15,831 bases of DNA, from positions 1 to 15,831 of the forward strand of contig DASREL010000189.1 of assembly GCA_035652075.1 (NCBI GenBank), read 5' to 3'. The DNA is from Gp6-AA45 sp035652075. Lineage in GTDB: Bacteria > Acidobacteriota > Vicinamibacteria > Vicinamibacterales > CAVVIG01. Below, piece after piece: positions 1 to 6,756 of this stretch (the first letter of the stretch is position 1; each line of letters begins with the position of its first letter). A model generated the notes under the pieces. The model ran no database searches and was not told where the DNA came from. It saw only the letters and a list, made by a program, of their open reading frames with translations. Made by a program: the position numbers and the translations under genes.

Positions 1-2269
1 GCGCCTGCTGCATTAGCCGCGAGACGACGAGCGCGCCGGCGATGCCGAGCACGATGCCGATGATCGTAAGGCGCCGTCCGTGGCCGAGGACCATCCGCAT
101 CACGACGGACGGGGACGCACCGAGCGCCATCCGCAATCCAATCTCGCTCGTGCGGAACGTGACGAGGTGCGCCATCACGCTGTAGACGCCAAGGCTCGCG
201 AGGACGAGCGCGAGGACGCCGAACGCGCCGAGCAGCAGCAGCGCCAGCTTACGGTCCGCGACCGTACGCGCAATCCGCGTCGTCAGCATCTGCGGTCGCA
301 GCAGCGGCAGTTCGGGGTCCACCGCTTTCAGCGCTTCGCGGACCGCCGGTTGGATCGCGGCGGCACCGAGGTTCGTGCGCACGAGGATGTTGGTGAACGC
401 CTCGGGCCGCTGCAGCGCCGGCAGGAAATAGTCCGGCGTCGGCGGTTCGTTGAGCGTCGCGCTGCGGATGTCGGCGCAGACGCCCACGACCTGCGACGGC
501 AGCTGCGCCATACCGGTGACGAGCGTCTTGCCGATCGGATCCTCGCCGCCAAAGACGCGGCGCGCGAACGTCTCGTTGACGATCACGACGTGCGGGACGC
601 GCGAGCTGTCGCGTTCGTCGAAGTCGCGTCCGGCGCGGATCGGAATGCCGAGCGTGGCGAAGTACTTCGGCGAGACGAGATGACGATTGGCGTTCAGCCG
701 CTCGCTCAGCGGCGGCAGCGACTTCCCCATCACCGCGACGGGCGCTGGCGTCTGACCGCCCGTCAGCGGCACGCGATCGGTCAGCGCCGCGGATGTCGCG
801 CCGGGCAACGTCGAGAGCTGCCGGTAGAACTGCTCGTAGAACGTGACGAGCTTCGCGCGGTCGTATCTGGGCGGCAGCGCCAGTTGTGCGGTAAAGACAT
901 TCTCGGGCTCGAAGCCTGGCTGCACTTGCTGCAGCCGCGCGAAACTGGTGAGCAGCAGGCCGACGGAGATCAGCAGCACGAGCGACAGCGAGACCTCGGC
1001 GACGAGCAGTCCGGCGCGCAGGCGCCGCCCGGATCCGATCGATCCGCGACCCGCTTCTTTCAGCGCTTCCTGGACGTTGACGTTCGCCGCCTGCCATGCC
1101 GGCAGTACGCCGATCGCTAATCCGGTCACGAGCGACACGACGAGCGCGAACGTCATCGCGATCGGATCGATGCGGATTTCGACGGCGCGCGGGATGATGT
1201 CGGCGCCGAACGCGAGCAGTGCGGCAAGCGCCCACTGCGCCATCAGCACTCCGGCCACGCCGCCGAGGACGGCGACGAGCATGCTTTCGGTCACGAGTTG
1301 GCGGATGACGTCGAACCGGCTCGCGCCGAGCGCGAAGCGAGCGGCGATTTCTCGCCGTCTGCCGGCCAGCCGCGCGAGGACGAGGTTCGCGATGTTCGCG
1401 CAGGCGATCAACAACACGCACGCGACCGCGGCGAACAGCAACAGGTAACTGCGCTGTTGATCGCCGACGGCGTCCTCGAGGATCGGCACGACTTCGAGCT
1501 TCGATGGCGCATCGACGTTCGCGGCGTGTTCGACGCGGTAGTTTTCTTCGACCACCTTCATCGCGTCGCGCGCCTGCGCGAGCGAGACGCCCGGCTTCAG
1601 CCGCGCGATCACGTTGAAGAAATAGCCGCCGCCGTTCAGTTGCGATGGCACGATGAACGGGACCTCCGCCGGCCGCGGCACCCAGATTTGCAGTTGGTTC
1701 AGCGGAAAGGCGGTCGCGGCCTCTGGCAGCACGCCGATGATCGTGTACGGCGCACCGTCGAGCGTCAGCGTTTGCCCCAGCGCCGACGGCGACGCGTTGA
1801 AGCGCTGCCGCCACATTTCGTTGCTGATCAGCACGACGTGCTCGCCGCCGCGGCTGTCTTCGGCGGGGGAGAAATTTCGCCCGATGACCGGCTGCAGGCC
1901 GAGCGTCGGCAGCAGCGACGCCGCGGCCTGCAAGCCAATCAGCTGTTCCGGATCGCCCTTGCCTGTCAGCGTGAACGCGTTGCCGGTGATCAGCGCGACG
2001 TCGCTGAAGACCTGCTGCCGGTCCTGCACCGCGAGGTATCGCGTGTAGGAGAAGCCGATGCGTCGCAGACGCTGCGCTTCGTTCGTCGACGTCAACCGCA
2101 CGAGGCGATCCGGTTCGCGATACGGCAGCGGGCGCAAAAACACCGAGTTGATGACGCTGAAGGCGGCGACGTTCGCGCCAATCCCGAGCGCAAGGCCGAG
2201 GACCGCGACGAGCGTGAACCCGGGAGATTTGGTCAGCTGGCGAACGGCGTACCGAAGTTCGGAGCGCAT
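1..2269 (-). CDS. Orphan MacB/FtsX-type ABC permease (ADOP family), 3' end cut by window edge
   Basis: The open frame starts at ATG 2269 (MRSELRYAVRQLTKSPGF) and stays open for 756 codons to the window edge. It begins with the family's cytoplasmic entry segment and a first membrane helix (about residues 18-40), followed by a periplasmic MacB-core region. A first FtsX block lies at about 275-400 (LLIACANIANLVLAR, then RREIAARFALGASR), a second periplasmic part follows, and a second FtsX block opens near 690 (GVYSVMAHLVTFRTSEIGLR). Family members run near 800 residues, so roughly the last 50 lie outside the window. Such permeases are inner-membrane proteins that in MacB-like systems work with a separate ATPase. 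None is encoded here, hence 'orphan'. The gene is divergent from the DinB-like gene by 16 bp and lacks a Shine-Dalgarno. Substrate unknown. The family call is firm; ADOP subtype is recalled, not searched. Confidence 0.93.
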   Translation of the reverse strand, partial: MRSELRYAVRQLTKSPGFTLVAVLGLALGIGANVAAFSVINSVFLRPLPYREPDRLVRLTSTNEAQRLRRIGFSYTRYLAVQDRQQVFSDVALITGNAFTLTGKGDPEQLIGLQAAASLLPTLGLQPVIGRNFSPAEDSRGGEHVVLISNEMWRQRFNASPSALGQTLTLDGAPYTIIGVLPEAATAFPLNQLQIWVPRPAEVPFIVPSQLNGGGYFFNVIARLKPGVSLAQARDAMKVVEENYRVEHAANVDAPSKLEVVPILEDAVGDQQRSYLLLFAAVACVLLIACANIANLVLARLAGRRREIAARFALGASRFDVIRQLVTESMLVAVLGGVAGVLMAQWALAALLAFGADIIPRAVEIRIDPIAMTFALVVSLVTGLAIGVLPAWQAANVNVQEALKEAGRGSIGSGRRLRAGLLVAEVSLSLVLLISVGLLLTSFARLQQVQPGFEPENVFTAQLALPPRYDRAKLVTFYEQFYRQLSTLPGATSAALTDRVPLTGGQTPAPVAVMGKSLPPLSERLNANRHLVSPKYFATLGIPIRAGRDFDERDSSRVPHVVIVNETFARRVFGGEDPIGKTLVTGMAQLPSQVVGVCADIRSATLNEPPTPDYFLPALQRPEAFTNILVRTNLGAAAIQPAVREALKAVDPELPLLRPQMLTTRIARTVADRKLALLLLGAFGVLALVLASLGVYSVMAHLVTFRTSEIGLRMALGASPSVVMRMVLGHGRRLTIIGIVLGIAGALVVSRLMQQA

Positions 2270-2285
2270 GTGGCATTATGCTCCC
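2270..2285. promoter_or_regulatory. Compact bidirectional promoter with overlapping -10 elements
   Basis: The 16 bp between two divergent start codons contain CATTATG (2274-2280), which is symmetric apart from its central base. On the plus strand CATTAT (2274-2279) has an upstream TG at 2271-2272 (extended -10) and ends six bases before ATG 2286. On the minus strand CATAAT (2280-2275), five of six matches to TATAAT, ends five bases before ATG 2269. Both transcripts would begin at or next to the start codon, and there is no room for a Shine-Dalgarno. Any -35 elements would lie inside the opposite gene. This is inferred from spacing and sequence only. Confidence 0.5.
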
Positions 2286-2858
2286 ATGAAAACAGCCTTT
2301 TTGATCCTCGCCAGCCTGGTGTTCGCGGTGCCCGTTTTCGGACAAGATGTGCTGAAGCCTGCGAACATCAACCGCTACTACACGCCTGTGAAGTTCGATT
2401 TGATCGGCGCCGCCTCGGTCATGCCGGCCGACAAATACAACTTCAAGCTCGATCCGGCACAAATGGATTTCGGCGAGTGGATCAATCACTCGACCGAACG
2501 GAACTACCTCGACTGCTCACAGCTGCGCGGCGAGGACAATCCGATGCCGAAGGCGAAGACGGATCAGTTGAAGGGCAAGGACGCGATCGCGAAGGCGCTC
2601 GCCGAGTCGTTTGACTACTGCGACGCGACGTTCGACAAGCTGAACGATCAAAAAATCCTGTCGTCGCAGCAGATGGTCATCGCGTTCCTGCACACGACCG
2701 TCCACAACAACGAGATCTACGGCAACATCGTCGGCTACATGCGCGCGAACCACATCCTGCCGCCGTCCACCGAGATGATGCAGGAGATGCGCAAAGGCGG
2801 CGGGAAGAACACGGCAGACCTGATGAAAGAGTTGTTGGAGAAATACAAGAAGAAGTAG
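2286..2858 (+). CDS. Secreted DinB-family protein
   Basis: The 190-residue protein opens with a clear signal peptide (MKTAFLILASLVFAVPVFGQ, probable cleavage after residue 20). The mature part looks like a DinB/YfiT four-helix protein: INHSTERN around His68, then FLHTTVHNNEIYGNIVGYMR with His136 and His140, followed by the typical ILPPST. Those three histidines match the usual metal-binding triad of the fold. DinB-like proteins are mostly thiol-dependent transferases or of unknown function. The exported version is common in acidobacterial genomes as far as I recall, but its substrate is not known. The start is fixed by the signal peptide; longer in-frame starts would run back through the promoter and the opposite gene. 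The 3' end converges on the next gene with a 3-bp gap. Confidence 0.85.
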   Translation: MKTAFLILASLVFAVPVFGQDVLKPANINRYYTPVKFDLIGAASVMPADKYNFKLDPAQMDFGEWINHSTERNYLDCSQLRGEDNPMPKAKTDQLKGKDAIAKALAESFDYCDATFDKLNDQKILSSQQMVIAFLHTTVHNNEIYGNIVGYMRANHILPPSTEMMQEMRKGGGKNTADLMKELLEKYKKK

Positions 2859-2861
2859 CGA

Positions 2862-3632
2862 TCAGTGCTTCGGCCACACCGGACTCACCAGCTCGACGCG
2901 CCACACCGGACCTTCGTTGTAGAACGGCTGCTCCGATTTCACGAAGGCCGGTGCGTCGCCGCCGAGGATCCACACGTGTGAGTCCGGCGGCTGCTTGCCG
3001 ACGAGCGGCGCGAGGACGCCTGTGATGCCGCCGACGTCGACCTTCAGGACGTAGTGCGTCGCTCTTCGACCGATGCCCCCGGTCGAGAACGGTTCATCGC
3101 CGGCGTTTGCTATCGCGAGCGTCACGAGCTTCGGCTTCGGCGTCGCCGCCACGAACCCCACACGTTTCGGCGGCGCGTCGGCCCGCGCATTCTTCAGCAT
3201 TGTCAGGATCAATCCGTTCGCGAGATCGGCCGGCAGATTCATGTGCTCGGACGCCACCTTCGCTTCGCCGTGATCCTCGTACCGCACGGTGACCTGCCCC
3301 TTCACCGCATCGATCTGCATGTCGATCGGCTGCGGAAACGACGGGCCTTTCTGGACCAGGTGATCGCGGAGCAACCGAAACTGCTGCCGCTCGGAGAAGA
3401 CGGCGGTCTCGTCGTGGAGCGATCCATCTTTGAAATGAAACACGAGGCGGCTGGTGACGCGCGCGCCTCGGACGTTCTGCAGCAGATCACCGTCGGCCAG
3501 CAGGTGTCCGTCGAGCGTTCGCAGTGACAGAAAGCCGTGGACCAATCCTTCGGCGTGGCGAACGTTGACCTGTTCCGCCGGCGCGACCGCCGCGACCAGC
3601 ACAAGCGCGACCGTAAGCACCAGTCGGGTCAT
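2862..3632 (-). CDS. Secreted protein of unknown function, last gene of operon
   Basis: About 256 residues beginning with a signal peptide (MTRLVLTVALVLVAAVAPAE). I chose ATG 3632 because it forms an ATGA overlap with the stop codon of the upstream gene, the usual sign of translational coupling. An in-frame ATG nine bases upstream (3641, adding MAK) is possible. The mature part looks beta-rich and contains the stretch FHFKDGSLHDETAVFSERQQ, followed by RDHLVQKGPSFPQPIDM. I have a vague memory of similar stretches in uncharacterised acidobacterial proteins but cannot name a family. No catalytic motif or membrane helix after the signal is visible. It is the fifth gene of a minus-strand operon and probably acts in the periplasm. 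The gene is real; its function is open. Confidence 0.8.
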   Translation of the reverse strand: MTRLVLTVALVLVAAVAPAEQVNVRHAEGLVHGFLSLRTLDGHLLADGDLLQNVRGARVTSRLVFHFKDGSLHDETAVFSERQQFRLLRDHLVQKGPSFPQPIDMQIDAVKGQVTVRYEDHGEAKVASEHMNLPADLANGLILTMLKNARADAPPKRVGFVAATPKPKLVTLAIANAGDEPFSTGGIGRRATHYVLKVDVGGITGVLAPLVGKQPPDSHVWILGGDAPAFVKSEQPFYNEGPVWRVELVSPVWPKH

Positions 3633-4681
3633 TTTGGCCATGCGAAGATGTCTGCAAGTTTCAGCGCAATCGGTTCGAGGCCGTACGCATACGACTCGTT
3701 CGACAGGACCGCTACGGCGAGCGCACGTTCGGGCGACACGATCAGTACTGACGTGCCGCCGCTCGAGCTTCCGTGATACGTATCTGCCTTACGTAATGTG
3801 TGCGACGCAAACGCGACGAGATCCGACGGCGTGGACACGAACGCGCCGGCGGCGAAATAGCACGAGTAGTCGGTCGAGCCACCGATCGCCTGGTACCCGA
3901 GCTGCGTCTTCATGTTCATGCGCGGGAAGTAGAACGACACGCGGTCCGGGACTGCGGGTCCATCGGCGCTCGTGTGCGTCATTCGCAACGGCGTCAGCAC
4001 CTCACGATTGACGAATTCGAAGAACGGCTGGCCCGCCGCTTTCTCGATGACGGCGCTGGCCAGGACCCACGAGTACATCGAGTAGCGCGTTTGCGTCCGC
4101 GGTTCGAACAGCAGCGGATCGTCGGCGAAGACCTGCACCGCCTCGTCGATCGTCGCGCAGTGACGGTTCGGCATCCCTCGATGGTCCACGGCCACGTGAT
4201 CGGCGATCACGTCGCGCGTGGTCACCGGCCACTGCTTCTGGCCAAACGCGCGCACGTACTTTTGCACCGGCGCGTCGAGGTCGAGCCGGCCGCGATCGAC
4301 GAGGATGTCCACCGCTGCTTTCGCGAACACGACACCGAGGTTGCCGATGCGAAACCGCGAGACGGGCGTCACCGGCGTGCGTTGCTCGATGTCAGCCCAC
4401 CCGAATCCTTCGGCCCACACGATGTCGCCGTCGTGCGCGATGGCCACCGACAGACCCGGCAGGTTGTCCGTGACGACCGTCGCGCGCGCGAGCTGGCGCG
4501 CGTCTTCTACGGCGCGTGCGTATTGTGGCGGCGGAACACCGGCGGCAGTCGACCGGACCGCCGCCGCATCGGAGTGAATCGACATCGTCGCGAAGAAGTA
4601 CAGCGCGCCGGCGCCGGCCGCGACGACACCAATGGTGAAGAGAATGGCGAGGACGTACTCGGCACGAACTTTACGATGCAA
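3629..4681 (-). CDS. Membrane-anchored beta-lactamase/LACTB-like protein without the catalytic Ser-x-x-Lys
   Basis: The protein has 350 residues from a TTG start at 4681, the only start upstream of the membrane helix; an in-frame TAA lies at 4694-4696. Residues 9-31 form a membrane anchor, so the rest is probably periplasmic. The fold is that of PF00144 serine hydrolases (class C beta-lactamases, D-Ala-D-Ala peptidases, LACTB): LPGLSVAIAHDGDIVWAEGF (74-93), FRIGN...LVDRGRLDLDAPV (110-139), YSMYSWVLASAVIEKAAGQP (200-219), SPERALAVAVLSN (316-328). The usual SxxK after FRIG reads N114-L-G-V117, so nucleophile and general base are both missing. The usual YxN reads Y200-S-M202. The stretch before the HxG-like H303-G-S is short compared with relatives. 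It is likely inactive as a serine hydrolase, perhaps a binding or regulatory protein. It lies 17 bp downstream of the SGNH gene. Confidence 0.85.
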   Translation of the reverse strand: MHRKVRAEYVLAILFTIGVVAAGAGALYFFATMSIHSDAAAVRSTAAGVPPPQYARAVEDARQLARATVVTDNLPGLSVAIAHDGDIVWAEGFGWADIEQRTPVTPVSRFRIGNLGVVFAKAAVDILVDRGRLDLDAPVQKYVRAFGQKQWPVTTRDVIADHVAVDHRGMPNRHCATIDEAVQVFADDPLLFEPRTQTRYSMYSWVLASAVIEKAAGQPFFEFVNREVLTPLRMTHTSADGPAVPDRVSFYFPRMNMKTQLGYQAIGGSTDYSCYFAAGAFVSTPSDLVAFASHTLRKADTYHGSSSGGTSVLIVSPERALAVAVLSNESYAYGLEPIALKLADIFAWPK

Positions 4682-4698
4682 ACTACTTGCAGTTTACC

Positions 4699-5628
4699 TC
4701 AATTCGCCGGGCATCGCGTCGCCTGGCCGCGCTCGGTGTAGGTCTTCGGATTCGCGGTGATCGGTCCGAGCGCCGCGAGTTCGTCGAACGCGATCTGCTG
4801 CAGTTTGTTCACCTGCGCGGTCGACAAGCCGAGCTCCATGCCGGAGCACTCACGGTCGCCGAGCGATCGCGGATCGCGGCCCGTGACGCGGCCGAACACC
4901 ATCAGCGCCTCGAGGTAATAGCCGTACGTGCTCGCATGGTAGTTGTCGAATGTCCAGAGATCGACCTTGTTCGCGTCGATGCCGTCGTACGGATTCGCAT
5001 CCGCGAAGCCGACGGCCATCGCGCGATTGAACGCGTCGCCGACCGGGACGACTTTCGCGTCCGCCGCCTTCGCCGCCTGGTCGTACGCGACGCGGATGTC
5101 TTTCGCCATCACCTCGAGCGGCTTCCCGGCCCACGCGCCCTTCTCCGGAAACACTTGATCGGGACGCGACCACGTGGACGTCAGGAACAGCTCGACCTTC
5201 GGATTCTTCGCGCGCATCAGCGTCGCCAGTTCTTTGCTCGTCTCTATCAGCTTCGCCGGGTCGCGCGGCTTCTGCTGGTCCAGCGTGCTGTAGCCGTGCG
5301 CGACGACGATGTCCCAGGCGCGGCTGGTGATTTCGGCTTTCTTGTTCTGCAGGTGGAAATCGATGCCGACGCCGCCGCGGGTCTCGAGAGAGACGTCGAA
5401 CTTGAGACCGGCCTCTTCGGTGAACACCTTGAACAGCGCCGGCACGCCGCCGACACCTTCGTGATTGAGATCGGTGACGGTGTTGTTCCGATAGTAGTGC
5501 ACCGCCGATCCCGATCCGAACGTGAAGCTGTTGCCGATGAACAGGATGCTGCCGCCGTCGGCCGCGTGGACGACGAGGCCCGACGCGAGGATCAAGGCGC
5601 CGATAGTCAGTTTCATGGCGCACATCAT
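4699..5628 (-). CDS. Secreted SGNH/GDSL-family hydrolase
   Basis: About 309 residues. A signal peptide (core MKLTIGALILASGLVVHA) precedes the mature domain, so the enzyme is exported. SGNH block I is SILFIGNSFTFGSG, with the nucleophile candidate Ser34. Block V is TFDNYHASTYGYYLEA, with Asp228 and His231 in the Asp-x-x-His arrangement. Middle blocks are DIVVAHGYSTL and FLTSTWSRP. These features fit esterases or carbohydrate deacetylases of the SGNH superfamily, closest in feel to DUF4886-like members; the substrate cannot be read from sequence. The start at 5628 gives an ATGA overlap with the upstream dehydrogenase stop. An internal ATG at 5616 would give a tidier signal peptide beginning MKLT and is almost as likely. 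Third gene of the operon. Confidence 0.88.
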   Translation of the reverse strand: MMCAMKLTIGALILASGLVVHAADGGSILFIGNSFTFGSGSAVHYYRNNTVTDLNHEGVGGVPALFKVFTEEAGLKFDVSLETRGGVGIDFHLQNKKAEITSRAWDIVVAHGYSTLDQQKPRDPAKLIETSKELATLMRAKNPKVELFLTSTWSRPDQVFPEKGAWAGKPLEVMAKDIRVAYDQAAKAADAKVVPVGDAFNRAMAVGFADANPYDGIDANKVDLWTFDNYHASTYGYYLEALMVFGRVTGRDPRSLGDRECSGMELGLSTAQVNKLQQIAFDELAALGPITANPKTYTERGQATRCPAN

Positions 5629-6752
5629 CGCACGAGCAGCGCCCGTCCGATGCGATCGCGATGGAAGGTGGCATCGCCGCACATCAACTCCGATCCCTTC
5701 GCGCGGCGGTAATACAAATGCGTGTCGTTCTCCCAGGTGAACCCCATGCCGCCCTGCGCCTGGATCGCCATATTGCCGACGTCGCGAAACGCGTCGCTGG
5801 CGTACGCCTTCGCGACCGAGACCGCGAGGGCCGCCTGCGGATCGTCGTGGCCGAGCGCGTACGCGGCGTAGTACGTCGCCGACCGTGCACCCTCGACCAG
5901 CGCGAACATGTCGACGCAGCGATGCTGGACGGCTTGGTATGCGCCGATCGGTCTGCCGAACTGCGATCGCGTCTTCACGTAGCTGACCGTGTGATCGAGC
6001 ACGAACTGCATCCCGCCGACCATCTCCGCCGACACGCCGACGGCGGTGATGTCGATCGCACGCGCCAGCGCGGCGTCCGCGGCGGCACCGCGCGCGAGCA
6101 CGCAATCGGCCGGCACGCGCACGCCGTCGAACGACACGCGATGCTGCCGCCGCGTCAGATCCATGCCCGGCGTCACCGTCTTGCTGACGCCGGACGCATC
6201 CGACGGGACGATTGCCAGGACGAGTTCGCCAGAGGTGGCCCGCGCCGCCACGATCAGGAAATCGGCGATGTCCGCGTCCATCACGAACCACTTCTCGCCG
6301 GTCAATTCGACGCCACCACTGTTCGCCGTCGCCGCCATGCGAATCGCCGCACGATCCCACGAGGCGGTCGGTTCGAGCACCGCGACCGTTGCGCGCATAT
6401 CGCCGTGACAGATGGGCGCGAGAAACGTTTTCTTCTGCGCGTCGCTCGCACACGCGTCCAGCATCGAGCCGGCGAACAACACCGTGCTGATGAATGGACC
6501 CGGCAGCAGCGCGCGACCCATTTCTTCGAGCATCGCGGCAAGTTCGACGAACCCGAGTCCGACGCCGCCGTACTGCTCCGGAAAGATCATCCCGGTGTAA
6601 CCCTGTTCGGCGCACTTCCGCCACAAATCCCGGTCGAAGGCCGTGTCGGTGTCGCTCAGGCGCCGCACGACGGCGCTCGGCAGCTCTTTCGAGAAAAACT
6701 CGCGCGCCGCGTCCTTGATATCCCGCTGTGTGTCGTTCAGCTCGAAGTTCAT
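5625..6752 (-). CDS. Acyl-CoA dehydrogenase, second (probably non-catalytic) subunit of a pair
   Basis: 375 residues, a cytoplasmic FAD flavoprotein by family. Visible landmarks are MNFELNDTQRDIKDAAREFF, the middle beta-domain LTGEKWFVMDADIADFLIVA (150-169), the C-terminal helices with RSQFGRPIGAYQAVQH (262-277), and QAQGGMGFTWENDTHLYYRR (331-350). The last motif is typical of dehydrogenases that pair with a different partner subunit, such as mycobacterial FadE/ChsE proteins acting on CoA-activated steroid side chains. At the helix where the neighbouring dehydrogenase has HERATLG, this protein has RAIDITAVG, with no glutamate. The start follows the upstream stop by 4 bp, and the end overlaps the SGNH gene by 4 bp (ATGA), so all three are co-translated. 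A homodimeric enzyme with another base is the alternative. Confidence 0.93.
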   Translation of the reverse strand: MNFELNDTQRDIKDAAREFFSKELPSAVVRRLSDTDTAFDRDLWRKCAEQGYTGMIFPEQYGGVGLGFVELAAMLEEMGRALLPGPFISTVLFAGSMLDACASDAQKKTFLAPICHGDMRATVAVLEPTASWDRAAIRMAATANSGGVELTGEKWFVMDADIADFLIVAARATSGELVLAIVPSDASGVSKTVTPGMDLTRRQHRVSFDGVRVPADCVLARGAAADAALARAIDITAVGVSAEMVGGMQFVLDHTVSYVKTRSQFGRPIGAYQAVQHRCVDMFALVEGARSATYYAAYALGHDDPQAALAVSVAKAYASDAFRDVGNMAIQAQGGMGFTWENDTHLYYRRAKGSELMCGDATFHRDRIGRALLVR

Positions 6753-6756
6753 GACG

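Noticed and set aside
80..1120. 346-residue plus-strand open frame opposite the left permease
   Set aside because: Antisense shadow rich in Arg/Gln/Asp with no recognisable motif.
1..2269. Left permease as a pseudogene because it lacks a stop
   Set aside because: The frame is intact to the window edge and is simply cut by it.
249..2489. 746-residue open frame on the minus strand
   Set aside because: It is a different frame of the left permease. It is arginine/alanine-rich with no family features, while the true frame starting at 2269 shows the full permease pattern.
3629..4681. Antibiotic-resistance beta-lactamase
   Set aside because: The serine-lysine catalytic site is absent, and the closest pattern is the broad LACTB/PF00144 family, so a resistance role is not supported.
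4687..5712. 341-residue plus-strand open frame opposite the SGNH gene
   Set aside because: Antisense shadow; the minus-strand hydrolase has a signal peptide and catalytic blocks.
4699..6624. 641-residue version of the SGNH protein
   Set aside because: The first part overlaps the dehydrogenase in another frame and has shadow composition. The signal peptide marks the real start near 5616-5628.
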